Source: Bdellovibrio sp.
GTDB lineage: Bacteria; Bdellovibrionota; Bdellovibrionia; Bdellovibrionales; Bdellovibrionaceae
Direction of reading: 5' to 3'
Assembly: GCA_014376435.1 (NCBI GenBank)
Contig: JACMRL010000001.1
Span: forward strand, 1-54,864
Length of the DNA stretch: 54,864 bases
The position numbers and the translations under genes were made by a program. The notes beneath the pieces were generated by a model. It searched no databases and was not told the DNA's origin. It saw only the letters and a list, made by a program, of their open reading frames with translations. Shown in pieces: positions 26,489-35,264 of this stretch (the first letter of the stretch is position 1; every line of letters begins with the position of its first letter).

Positions 26489-29308
26489 ATGTCTGCTAAA
26501 AATACCCCTATGACTGCTACGCTTCCGCGCGAGACTTTAGAAACAATTGCGAAACGAGCGCATTACTTAGCTGCACAAATGATTTACCAAGCGAATCATC
26601 GCACGGATAAAGAAAAAGGCGATCCCAAAATTGGCGGACACGTTGGTGGATCAACCAGCGCGCTACACATCATGGGTGCATTACACTTAGTGGTAAAAAC
26701 GGGTTTCGATCATATCGCAAATAAACCCCATGCTTCACCAGCTGATCACTCTTACAATTATTTATTAGATTTATTTTTAAATCCTGATTTTTCAAAACTC
26801 ACGCAAGAGCAAAAAGATACGGCGATGATGGGTTTACGTAAGTATTCAAAAAACGGCGAGCCGGTTTTTCAATCTTACCACTCAGCTTACGATTGTGATC
26901 ATCACAATTTTTTCCCGTCAGGTACCGTGGGCATTCCACCCGTTCAAGCGGGTTACTTAGCCTTAGCTTACCGCTTTGCCGCGGAACACGGATACAATGT
27001 ACCCTTAGCTCACTTCTGGGCACTGACCGGAGATTCTGAATTTCGTGAAGGTTCAATGTACGAAGCAGTTCCCGATTTCGCCGACCGTGAAATTGGAAAC
27101 TTAACTTGGATTGTTGATTACAATCGTCAATCACTGGATGGTCACCGTATCATCAATGAAAAACAAATGGATGGAACCGATGCGGATCGTATCGAAAGAA
27201 CCATGTCTGCCAATGGCTGGGAAGTCATTCAACTTCGGCACGGATCGAAACGCCAAAATTTATTTAAAAAACCCGGCGGAGATGTTTTTAAAAATTTCTT
27301 AGAAAAAGAATTACGTGATTATGAATTACAAGCCCTGCTTTTAGTTCACGACATGAAAGCTTTAAAAAAAGGAATCGTTAAAGAACATCCGAACATGAAA
27401 AAGTTCATCGAGAATGTTTCTGATCAAGAACTTTACGAAGCGTTCAGCGATTTCGGTGGTCACGATATGATCGCCATCGTCGAAGCCATGCAAAAATCTA
27501 AATTATCAACCCGCAGACCAACAATCATCATCGCGCATACACTGAAAGGCTGGGGGATGAAGATGGCGGCAGCCCCGGGTAATCACTCGGCTTTACCAAA
27601 CGAAGACGAAATGGAAGAACTTCGCGCAAAACAAGGCATCAAAGGCGACACATTATTTGCGGGCTTTGATCCGAAATCAGCCGAAGGCAAATTCTTAAAA
27701 GATCGCGGCGATAAATTATTAACTGAAATTAAAGCGCAAAATACTTTAAAAGAAAAAAATCAGAAATTTTTTATGGACGAGATCGAAAAAATCGGCGCGA
27801 TTCCTGAAAAATTAGATATCAATACAAAAATGGCTAGTTACCCGCATACGCAGTGGATGTTAGGTCAGTTAACGGCCAAGTTAACTCGTGTTGCGAATGC
27901 GGATAAGACAAAATTAAACGACTTCGAACAAAAATGGCGTACCGCGGGTGAATTATTTATGACCATGGCGCCCGACGTAGGCACTTCGACAAACTTGAAT
28001 CCCGCCATGGATGGGAAAATTTTCGGAGCTCCGGTAGTAACGGATTTAGAAACTGACTTAGGTGTGAAAGATACCAAACTTCCGGATTTAGTTCCGGGCG
28101 AAGAGGTTTCAGATCGTTTCTTAAGATTTGAAATTGCCGAAGGTAATGTAATGACTTGCGTAGGTTCTTTCGGAAAAATGCGCGACATTATCGGCGTACC
28201 GATTATGCCATTGATGACCATTTACGATTTTTTTATCAAACGCGCTTTAGACCAATACTTTTACAATCTTTACTGGAAATCGAGCTTTATCTGCGTGGGA
28301 ACTCCTTCAGGCGTCACACTTTCTCCGGAAGGGGCCCAACACGGATGGAAATCAGATTTCCAAATCCCGAATCAAATCACGTGGGAGCCCTTCTTCTGTA
28401 TTGAAGTTGATTGGATCTTATCGGACGCATTTAAGCGTCATATCATGAACGACAATTCCGGCCGTCAAGGGACTTTACTTCGCTTAGTGACTCGTGGAAT
28501 CGAACAAAAAGATTTAATGAAATACTTAACGAAGCAATCTCGCTTTAAACAAGATGGCTCCGTTAAATTAGCGCGCGCTGAATTTGCCGTGAACGGTGGA
28601 ACAAACGAAGAAGAACTTCCCGCAAAATCAGATACGGAAATTTTGACCGTAATGAAGGAAGAAGTTCTAAAGGGCGCTTACCACTTAATCGACTACCGCG
28701 GTTACGCTGGTTACGAGCCCGGTGATAACGTCGTAAATATTTTCGCGATGGGTTCGATGGTAACGGAAGCGTTAAAAGCCTCTGAAAATTTATTAGCCCG
28801 CGGAATTTACGCGAACGTGATTTCGGTAACATCGCCCGATTTATTATGCGGAATTTTAGCTCACGAAAATGATTATGATTATTTACGTAATGGCTTGGGT
28901 ATTAATCCAGATATTTATTTAAATAAAACCGGTGATGTTGGGTCAGCGGATTTAGTCACCGTATCAGGCCGCCGTATTCCAATCGTCAGTGTACACGATG
29001 GTGAAGCAGGTATTCTAGATAATTTGGGTTCAATCGTAGGTGTGCGCCAAGAATCATGTGCGGTACGTAAACACTCAAAGTGTGGACGCCCGGTCGAGAT
29101 TTATCATTTTCATCATATCGATGACGAAGCCGTGGTTGAAGCTTGCGGAAAAGCATTATCTGAAACAGCTTTAGAAAAAGTGATCGTATCAAAAAAATCA
29201 TTAGACGAAGTTGCGCAAGCTGGCTATTCAGCTGAGGGGCAAGCCACGCAAACAAACCCACACTGGACTGAGCTATGGCCAACAAAAAATCAAAGTCACA
29301 AACACTAG
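26489..29308 (+). CDS. aceE: Pyruvate dehydrogenase E1 component, homodimeric type
   Basis: 939 residues, slightly longer than E. coli AceE (887). It decarboxylates pyruvate with thiamine diphosphate and passes the acetyl group to E2. Diagnostic segments are GGHVGGSTSALHIMGALH (49-66), ADHSYNYLLDLFLNPDF (about 85-101), and the TPP/Mg site GDSEFREGSMYEA (181-193) with DYNRQSLDGHR (210-220), HTLKGWGMKMAAAPGNHSA, and EGAQHGWKSDFQIPNQI. AAAGGAG lies 7 nt ahead of the ATG. E2 (aceF) and E3 (lpd) are not adjacent; instead an alpha/beta-hydrolase gene overlaps its 3' end by 34 bp. Confidence 0.97.
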   Translation: MSAKNTPMTATLPRETLETIAKRAHYLAAQMIYQANHRTDKEKGDPKIGGHVGGSTSALHIMGALHLVVKTGFDHIANKPHASPADHSYNYLLDLFLNPDFSKLTQEQKDTAMMGLRKYSKNGEPVFQSYHSAYDCDHHNFFPSGTVGIPPVQAGYLALAYRFAAEHGYNVPLAHFWALTGDSEFREGSMYEAVPDFADREIGNLTWIVDYNRQSLDGHRIINEKQMDGTDADRIERTMSANGWEVIQLRHGSKRQNLFKKPGGDVFKNFLEKELRDYELQALLLVHDMKALKKGIVKEHPNMKKFIENVSDQELYEAFSDFGGHDMIAIVEAMQKSKLSTRRPTIIIAHTLKGWGMKMAAAPGNHSALPNEDEMEELRAKQGIKGDTLFAGFDPKSAEGKFLKDRGDKLLTEIKAQNTLKEKNQKFFMDEIEKIGAIPEKLDINTKMASYPHTQWMLGQLTAKLTRVANADKTKLNDFEQKWRTAGELFMTMAPDVGTSTNLNPAMDGKIFGAPVVTDLETDLGVKDTKLPDLVPGEEVSDRFLRFEIAEGNVMTCVGSFGKMRDIIGVPIMPLMTIYDFFIKRALDQYFYNLYWKSSFICVGTPSGVTLSPEGAQHGWKSDFQIPNQITWEPFFCIEVDWILSDAFKRHIMNDNSGRQGTLLRLVTRGIEQKDLMKYLTKQSRFKQDGSVKLARAEFAVNGGTNEEELPAKSDTEILTVMKEEVLKGAYHLIDYRGYAGYEPGDNVVNIFAMGSMVTEALKASENLLARGIYANVISVTSPDLLCGILAHENDYDYLRNGLGINPDIYLNKTGDVGSADLVTVSGRRIPIVSVHDGEAGILDNLGSIVGVRQESCAVRKHSKCGRPVEIYHFHHIDDEAVVEACGKALSETALEKVIVSKKSLDEVAQAGYSAEGQATQTNPHWTELWPTKNQSHKH

Positions 29309-30048
29309 TTACAAAATTTCCTGACGAAGGAGAGATTTTTAAAGCCACGGTACAAAAACACGCGGCTTTAATTTTTTTCGTTCACTTTTACAAGGGACAT
29401 AAAAAAGCTTTACGCAGACACATTCAATTCGTGAATGATCTTGGCTACGATGCGTACGCGTTTAATTTAAAAGACGACGTCAGCGATCATTACGGAGTTC
29501 CTTACTCTCACATTTCTAAAAAATTTGGTATGAAGCACGCGATGGCCGATCAAATTGAAGAGCACCTTGATTTACTTTCTGCGTACAAAGAAAAAGTCAT
29601 GTTTGCATTTTCAAATGTGGCGGGCTGCGCGATTGAAGTAATGGGTCGTAGGGATAATCAAGGTATTAAAGCATTGATCTGCGACAGCGGGCCTACCGCT
29701 AACTTTGTGAATTCTGCTTACAAACTCTATAAATACGCCCAACCCATTAAGTTTGCACCACTACGGCTCGTGGCGGCGCCGCTTCTTGCTTATGGGTGGA
29801 GTTCGGAATTACACAAAGATATTCCCAAAGACTTACAAAAACTTCCTGACGGCTTTCCCGTATTAAGTATTCGCGGTTGGAAAGATCCTTTAATGGTGCC
29901 AGCGGAGATCGATAAAATTTTTGAACCTTGCACGAATTTAGCTTGGCAAAAATTGAGTTTACCTGAAGCAACTCACTTAACGGGACTTCGCGATTTTCCA
30001 GAAGATTACAAACCTGCCGTTGAAAGTTTTTTAAACTCGGCTCTATAG
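29275..30048 (+). CDS. Alpha/beta-hydrolase-like protein with atypical nucleophile elbow
   Basis: 257 residues starting inside the 3' end of aceE (34-bp overlap, different frame). The core fold is recognisable: ALIFFVHFYKGHKKALRRHI (strand, oxyanion loop), YDAYAFNLKDDVSDHYG, SIRGWKDPLMVPAEIDKIF (acid strand and Asp) and LPEATHLTGL (catalytic His). At the expected nucleophile position the sequence is FAFSNVAGCAIEVM rather than G-x-S-x-G, so either the serine sits in an unusual turn or the protein is not a hydrolase. It has no signal peptide. Coupling to aceE suggests a role tied to acyl-CoA or pyruvate metabolism; that is inference. Confidence 0.75.
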   Translation: MANKKSKSQTLVTKFPDEGEIFKATVQKHAALIFFVHFYKGHKKALRRHIQFVNDLGYDAYAFNLKDDVSDHYGVPYSHISKKFGMKHAMADQIEEHLDLLSAYKEKVMFAFSNVAGCAIEVMGRRDNQGIKALICDSGPTANFVNSAYKLYKYAQPIKFAPLRLVAAPLLAYGWSSELHKDIPKDLQKLPDGFPVLSIRGWKDPLMVPAEIDKIFEPCTNLAWQKLSLPEATHLTGLRDFPEDYKPAVESFLNSAL

Positions 30049-30051
30049 TTT

Positions 30052-30096
30052 ACGTTCTAATTTACGCTTCAATTTATACTCTAATTTAACGTCTCA
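30052..30096. repeat. Degenerate 12-bp tandem repeat after the hydrolase gene
   Basis: GTTCTAATTTAC, GCTTCAATTTAT, ACTCTAATTTAA, CGTCTC: three and a half units of 12 bp, sharing the core CTAATTTA or CAATTTA. It lies between the stop codon at 30048 and the hairpin at 30098. It may be slippage-generated and is not part of a reading frame that I can assign. Confidence 0.5.
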
Positions 30097-30097
30097 A

Positions 30098-30131
30098 AAC
30101 CGAACGGCTGTTTCATGAACGCCGTTCGGTT
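30098..30131 (+). terminator. Transcription terminator after aceE-hydrolase
   Basis: AACCGAACGGC (30098-30108) pairs perfectly with GCCGTTCGGTT (30121-30131) around a 12-nt loop. The stem is long and GC-rich at its top. The tail (ACTGTTATC) has few T, so it may need Rho or act mainly as a 3' stabiliser. It lies 50 bp past the stop of the hydrolase gene. Confidence 0.75.
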
Positions 30132-30243
30132 ACTGTTATCAAAAAATGTTACTTCTCTTCATTTCACGCGTTGTAAATCATTACAATTCATTTTTAGCTG
30201 GCGCGCGATTCGCAAATATAAAGTTCAGAAGAGGTATTTCTGA

Positions 30244-31224
30244 ATGAAAAATATGATGCGTCTCAAAATTGAACATATTCTTTTTATGAGCCTAACGCTA
30301 GTTTTTACACCTTCAGCCCAATCTCAGTACGCTCAAGCAGCACAAACTAATCTTGTTCATTCGATCACCCAAGATGTCGGCGCCCCCGTTCTAATCAAAT
30401 ACAACAACGGAACTGTTGCGCAAATGTTACGTAAAGAAAAAGTAGATGAATTTCGTACACCAATTTCTTTATCTGAAAATAGCTGCAAAACTATGAAAAA
30501 CTTAAGTTGCCAACTAGTTGTTCCTTATGTTCGTCAACAATTTGCTGCTGTTTGGAAAAACCACCCAACCCGCCAAGGTCTACCTTTAGAGTATTCATTT
30601 GATCAAAAAATGACCTATGGCAGACAGCTTTTTATTACACGCGCTCAAAATGAACTTTATGAAACTGCTTTAAAAAGAATTGAAGCAGCTGATCCTAAAG
30701 CACGCCAGGCCTTAAATTATAAACCCTTAGCCCGCATCGAGTGCGATGGTGACATTTCTACAGCTTTACCAGCTTCATCAGAAATTCTTTTTTGGGATGA
30801 AACTTATGAAGCCGGACTTTCAGAGCTGGTTATGACCGATGAGGGTTACGTGCGTGTGACTTTAAACAATAACCGCTCTGAAAATCTAGGGATTCAACAA
30901 AGTGGAAAAGTATTACATATCAATCGCTACAGAGTCGCATACGGTGACTACAATCTGCAGTATCCACTTGGTATGTCGTATAGTTCACAATTAATCTTCC
31001 GTGCACCAAATATCGATGAACCAAAAAATGAATTGTGTGAAGTTAAATGGCTGGTAAATTTTTCTATTTATTTTCAACAGGTATCAGCTTTACTGCGTAA
31101 CGCAGATAATCAACCCTTTAATCCTGCTGGGTACACTTCATATATTTACTCACTTGAAAATTCAAATTATTTTTCTCGTGAAATATTTAAAAATGAAGTT
31201 TGGCAATCTGTGGGGTTACAATAA
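30244..31224 (+). CDS. Secreted protein, first gene of the haem/DUF1501 operon
   Basis: 326 residues with a signal peptide (HILFMSLTLVFTPSAQS, cleavage near SAQSQYA). The mature protein has four cysteines (SCKTMKNLSCQL, RIECDGD, ELCEVKW). I recognise no family. Its position at the head of a tight same-strand series with the c-haem protein, another secreted protein and a TAT-exported DUF1501 protein implies a shared extracytoplasmic function. Its stop overlaps the next start (TAATG). No strong ribosome-binding site; GAGGTATTTCTGA precedes the ATG. Confidence 0.75.
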   Translation: MKNMMRLKIEHILFMSLTLVFTPSAQSQYAQAAQTNLVHSITQDVGAPVLIKYNNGTVAQMLRKEKVDEFRTPISLSENSCKTMKNLSCQLVVPYVRQQFAAVWKNHPTRQGLPLEYSFDQKMTYGRQLFITRAQNELYETALKRIEAADPKARQALNYKPLARIECDGDISTALPASSEILFWDETYEAGLSELVMTDEGYVRVTLNNNRSENLGIQQSGKVLHINRYRVAYGDYNLQYPLGMSYSSQLIFRAPNIDEPKNELCEVKWLVNFSIYFQQVSALLRNADNQPFNPAGYTSYIYSLENSNYFSREIFKNEVWQSVGLQ

Positions 31225-32753
31225 TGAAACACTTAATTGTCAGCTTATTTTTAATTACTTCAACTTTATCATTCAGTGCTGACGCACAAGAAATTCCCCC
31301 GGCGGTATTTCTGAATAAAATCACACAGCGCTTGATTGGCTCTTGGCCAATGCCTGCAGATTATGAGCTGTTACAAAAGGAAATGAAATCAAGCTCGTGC
31401 AATGCCGTCAGCTGCATGGATAAGTTTTTCCGTAATTATATCCGCGACAAAATGAAACGCGCTGAATTCTATGCCTTATTCTATGCTGAAGTAACAGAAA
31501 GATTCGGCTATAAATCACCGCCTTCTTCAATGATCGGCCAAATTATTTCGTCTGGACAAATTTCCCATGATCCAAGCGCAAGCCGCGATTTCGCATTAGT
31601 TTATCGTACTTTAAAAGAGAACCAATCTTTCGATGAACTCTTCACCAGCCAACTTCTTGCATACCCGTCGCATAAAGATACGAATGTAAATGATGTTCCA
31701 ATTGATCTTGCGAAAATTGATTCTTCAAAAACCAGAGGCTACGGAGCCCAAACCTCAAGTTATACTATTCAGGATGAAAATGGTCAGGGCTTTACCGCCG
31801 CTGTTTACGATTTCAATGACCATGCTAATATTTCAGGTCTTTTTTCAACTCGTCGTTTTTTAACTCGTTACTGGAATACGCCGCTCAATAAAAATCGTAA
31901 AAGATCAGCGGCTTTTTTCAGAATTATGCTTTGTGATTCAATGTCGCCAGCTCTTGAGCGTGAGACTCAACGCTCAAAAGAACTACGCATGGCGATGGGA
32001 AAGTCTGATGAACAAATTATTACTGATGAAATCAGAAGTGTGCATAATAATAAACATGGTACACAAAAAGACTGTGCTGCTTGCCATACACGCCTAGATC
32101 CTGTGGGTTTCACAATGAATGCTCTTGAGGTTGGAATTTCGGGCGAGTCTTTCAAGGGAAATTTACGTTTCTTTAATAGCTCAAACCAAATGTCTGATAT
32201 TCCTGTTAAAAACTTTCATGATTTAACAGTTAAAGCTACGACTGTACCTAAATATTTAGATTGTCAGACAAATTGGTTAATTGAAGCTTTCTTGGGTAAA
32301 GATTTAAATTTACCTCCGCAACGCTTTGCCGAAGTTGTTAACGAAGTCGAAAAGAAAAAACGCCGCTTAAAAGATGTAATCGAAGATTTATTAATGGTCC
32401 CTGAATTTCGCGGCTTAAAAACAAAAGTGGCTGAACCAGCAAGTTTAATCGCTGCTAAAACTGTTTTATCAAACTGTTCTGAGTGCCATTCGAATACTTT
32501 TTCATTACGTCCTGAGCAAATGAAATCAAGATTAAGCCGGGTTGCGGTTTGTCTTGATTTACCGAACAACGGAAAAGAAGCCCAAATGCCACCTTCAGAC
32601 CATTACTGGACACCGAACGCAAATGAATTAGCATCCATCAAAGGCTGGCTACAAGAGGGCGCACCATTGGGCGGCAATACAAAACTTTTTGAAAAAAATG
32701 AAGTTGATCAAATGCTTGCTCCTAACAAGGATGTAAAAAAATGTCGTCAATAA
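31224..32753 (+). CDS. Secreted c-haem protein with DUF1588-like region and second cytochrome motif
   Basis: 509 residues from the ATG at 31224 (TAATG overlap with the previous stop; the frame is open 8 codons further up). A signal peptide (KHLIVSLFLITSTLSFSADA) leads to a periplasmic protein with two haem-binding CxxCH motifs: CAACHTRLDPVGF at about 284 and CSECHSNTF at about 417. The first sits in a DUF1588-type context (GLFSTRRFLTRYWNTPLNKN before it, LDPVGF after). The second resembles planctomycete cytochrome C domains, with MPPSDHYWTPNANELASIKG downstream. In planctomycetes such proteins are encoded beside DUF1501 proteins, as here. Its electron partner and substrate are unknown. Confidence 0.85.
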   Translation: MKHLIVSLFLITSTLSFSADAQEIPPAVFLNKITQRLIGSWPMPADYELLQKEMKSSSCNAVSCMDKFFRNYIRDKMKRAEFYALFYAEVTERFGYKSPPSSMIGQIISSGQISHDPSASRDFALVYRTLKENQSFDELFTSQLLAYPSHKDTNVNDVPIDLAKIDSSKTRGYGAQTSSYTIQDENGQGFTAAVYDFNDHANISGLFSTRRFLTRYWNTPLNKNRKRSAAFFRIMLCDSMSPALERETQRSKELRMAMGKSDEQIITDEIRSVHNNKHGTQKDCAACHTRLDPVGFTMNALEVGISGESFKGNLRFFNSSNQMSDIPVKNFHDLTVKATTVPKYLDCQTNWLIEAFLGKDLNLPPQRFAEVVNEVEKKKRRLKDVIEDLLMVPEFRGLKTKVAEPASLIAAKTVLSNCSECHSNTFSLRPEQMKSRLSRVAVCLDLPNNGKEAQMPPSDHYWTPNANELASIKGWLQEGAPLGGNTKLFEKNEVDQMLAPNKDVKKCRQ

Positions 32754-33433
32754 AAGTAAAACTTATTTTATCTTCGTTATTTATTTGCACCAGCGTTTTC
32801 GCCTTTGATCGCGCTGATTTACATAAAACTTCATTTGATAAAACTGAAAATCGTTACCCTTCTGTATTGGGTATTTTAGAAAGTCTAAAACGTATCGCTC
32901 CTTTCCAAAAAGTGGCTCAACTTAAAAGCGAAATTGATGCCTGCCAACTTGTAGGCCCTGATTCAGCACCGATTATGGGCGCGATTGATCCAATGCAACT
33001 GCAGCCTTTAGAAAACCTTCCCGGAGCACTATTTTTCAATCATTTTGAAAAATGTGTAAAACAAATCGTAATCCTTGGTTTTTCAGATGCCACAAATGCA
33101 AAAAAGAATTCTGAAGTTATTTTAGGTTCTGATTTAAACCGCGCTTTAGGTAATGCAAGTTGGGCCAACATTGCTTTTTCACAAATTAATGCTGAAACAC
33201 AAAACTTGATCGTTGATCGTATGATTTACTTTTTAATCGGACCCGAAGAAGTTGTGCGCTACTTCAACTATATCGGCCCAACAAATGTATTTCGTGCAAA
33301 AATAGATTCGGCCGCAGAACTGCGTCAGTTCTTACGTGATAATCTTTTAAAAGCAAATGCAAACGATTCTTTACTTGGCTTCTACACCCGCCTAGCGACA
33401 CTACTTCGCTTAGGCCCCGTACTGAAAAACTAA
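32741..33433 (+). CDS. Secreted protein, third gene of the haem/DUF1501 operon
   Basis: 230 residues; signal peptide SIKVKLILSSLFICTSVFA, then a mostly helical mature protein. It has two cysteines (IDACQLVG, FEKCVKQIV), probably a disulfide. The segment NRYPSVLGILESLKRIAPFQ and the C-terminal FLRDNLLKANANDSLLGFY are the most distinctive. No family recognised. Its start overlaps the c-haem gene by 13 bp and the DUF1501 gene starts 9 bp after its stop, so it is translated with both. It may be a partner or inhibitor subunit of the complex. Confidence 0.75.
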   Translation: MSSIKVKLILSSLFICTSVFAFDRADLHKTSFDKTENRYPSVLGILESLKRIAPFQKVAQLKSEIDACQLVGPDSAPIMGAIDPMQLQPLENLPGALFFNHFEKCVKQIVILGFSDATNAKKNSEVILGSDLNRALGNASWANIAFSQINAETQNLIVDRMIYFLIGPEEVVRYFNYIGPTNVFRAKIDSAAELRQFLRDNLLKANANDSLLGFYTRLATLLRLGPVLKN

Positions 33434-33442
33434 GGAATATTT

Positions 33443-34741
33443 ATGACAATGAAAAATACCCGCAGAGACTTCCTTAAAAAAACCGCATTGATGGCCGCTA
33501 GTGCAATGCCGATCGTTGCTGGAATGTCGACTATTACGACTCGCGCATTTGCTTCAACATTAACTGAAGCGAATGATTTTAATTTTGTATTTTTCCGCGT
33601 TCAAGGCGGAATGGATTCTGGTTTGGGTCTACATCCTTGGACAGGTTCATTTTCACAGCATGCACCGGAAGATCTTTATTTAACTTATCAAGATTCAGAA
33701 GTTATGAGAAATATTTCTGGAACCCAAATATCTTTAGGCCCTTCAGCTCATTCATTAGCACCCTTCGTAAATAATATGGCGGTTGTTCGCGGGATGTATA
33801 TGGGAGGAAATGATTTAGGACATCCTTTTGCTATTCAGCATATGTCTTCAGGCCGCGCATCTGAAATTGCCCCGCATATGACTGCTTATTTTGGTTCAAA
33901 ACTTTCTGACCCATCTCGTTTTGTTGTAACTAACACAGCTATTCAACGTGGAACCGTTGAATCATTCCCAGTTATTTTAACTCAAGCACTTAAAAAAATG
34001 GGTAATATCAACGATTTTCAAACTTCAAGCTCGTTAGACCTTTATCAAAATTCAGATCTAGCCTTAAACCGCTATTTAAATTTATTAAAACAAAAAGATA
34101 AAATGGTTAAGTTCAGCGAAATCTTAAATAATCAAAAACGTAGCGGTGGTGAAATCCAAGATGAAACCGTTGCTTTAGCTAGCTTAGCCGCAGGCCTTGC
34201 ACGCGTTGTACAAATTGATCTGATCGACCAAACTCACGATTTAGATTCTCACTCGAGCCACGTAAGTCATAAAGGTTATCAAGCAATGCGCTGGGAGCGA
34301 ATCGCCGCTTTTCTAAAGGGTTTGACTGACAATAATTTGATGCAGAAAACATTAGTGGTGGTAATGACTGAGTTTAACCGTAGCCCGGGAAGAAATTTTA
34401 ATGATGGTACCGATCATAACTACACAGATAATGCCGTGGCTTTGTTTGGCCGCAACATCAATGGTGGAAAAGTAATCGGCGACCATAAGCTTTATACTCG
34501 TGCACAAAATTTTTCAGACTCTATTTGGGCCGGTAGTTTTTTAAATTACCAAACTGGTGCGGTTGCTGATGTAGGCGGTGTGGTTAAATTGCAAGCCTCT
34601 GAAACCGTTAATTTACCTAAAGACGTCGATTTAATTCGCCCCACTGATTTATGGGCGACGGTCGCAAATAGCATAAGCCCAGACATTGTTAAGAACTTAG
34701 CGCCTGAGTCGCGCCAAATTCCTGGATTATTTAAACGTTAG
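33443..34741 (+). CDS. TAT-exported DUF1501 family protein
   Basis: 432 residues. The twin-arginine signal is clear: TRRDFLKKTALMAASAMPIV followed by a hydrophobic stretch ending TTRAFAS. The mature part has the DUF1501 (alkaline phosphatase/sulfatase superfamily) pattern: FVFFRVQGGMDSGLGLHPWT near the start, SHVSHKGYQAMRWERIAAF, and VVVMTEFNRSPGRN with GTDHN (compare SEFGRTP...GRDHW). TAT export suggests it folds with a cofactor in the cytoplasm. It ends the operon, and the next gene is convergent 10 bp later. Confidence 0.9.
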   Translation: MTMKNTRRDFLKKTALMAASAMPIVAGMSTITTRAFASTLTEANDFNFVFFRVQGGMDSGLGLHPWTGSFSQHAPEDLYLTYQDSEVMRNISGTQISLGPSAHSLAPFVNNMAVVRGMYMGGNDLGHPFAIQHMSSGRASEIAPHMTAYFGSKLSDPSRFVVTNTAIQRGTVESFPVILTQALKKMGNINDFQTSSSLDLYQNSDLALNRYLNLLKQKDKMVKFSEILNNQKRSGGEIQDETVALASLAAGLARVVQIDLIDQTHDLDSHSSHVSHKGYQAMRWERIAAFLKGLTDNNLMQKTLVVVMTEFNRSPGRNFNDGTDHNYTDNAVALFGRNINGGKVIGDHKLYTRAQNFSDSIWAGSFLNYQTGAVADVGGVVKLQASETVNLPKDVDLIRPTDLWATVANSISPDIVKNLAPESRQIPGLFKR

Positions 34742-34751
34742 TAAAAAATAT

Positions 34752-35264
34752 CTAGTTTTTAAAGTCCGGACAAGTCTGTGTCCATGTATCACTTATGCTG
34801 TAGCATTTTTTCGAATTACAGATTGTATCGAACGTGAGGGCATAATACGGAGATTCATGTTTACCCAAATTTCCAAAATCATGAAATTCAGGATCAGAAT
34901 CATCATCAATCATTTTTTTCAACTTATCACGTACACACAGCCTAACTTTAGATTCTGCTTTTAAAATTTTTTCTACTTTTTTGAGATGCGCCAAGCATTC
35001 CTGCTTGCCCTGATTTGTCGGATAGAATGCGGACACAACCTCATTTTTTTCATTCAGCATATTTAGACTATATTGGTATCTCCATTTGTTCTCTTTTTCG
35101 GCATTCATGAAATAACACTCTTGGACGATTCGATTGCTGGCTATTTCAATGGTGTGGAGTTCATTTTTTTCTAGTGTTACCATTTTAAAATTTTGGCTAC
35201 TTTGACAACTAGCGATAAATATAACATTTATTAAAAAAAAATTATTTATTCTTAAGTTTGCCAT
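34752..35264 (-). CDS. Small lipoprotein next to a lytic transglycosylase
   Basis: 170 residues; NNFFLINVIFIASC ends in a lipobox (IASC, Cys at about 20). The mature part has at least five further cysteines (QECYFM, QECLAH, RLCVRD, TICNSKKCYS, QTCPDF), so disulfides are likely. There is no family I recognise. Its start overlaps the end of the transglycosylase gene by 23 bp. A lipoprotein made together with a wall-cutting enzyme might be an immunity protein or a regulator of it; this is a hypothesis from position only. Confidence 0.7.
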   Translation of the reverse strand: MANLRINNFFLINVIFIASCQSSQNFKMVTLEKNELHTIEIASNRIVQECYFMNAEKENKWRYQYSLNMLNEKNEVVSAFYPTNQGKQECLAHLKKVEKILKAESKVRLCVRDKLKKMIDDDSDPEFHDFGNLGKHESPYYALTFDTICNSKKCYSISDTWTQTCPDFKN

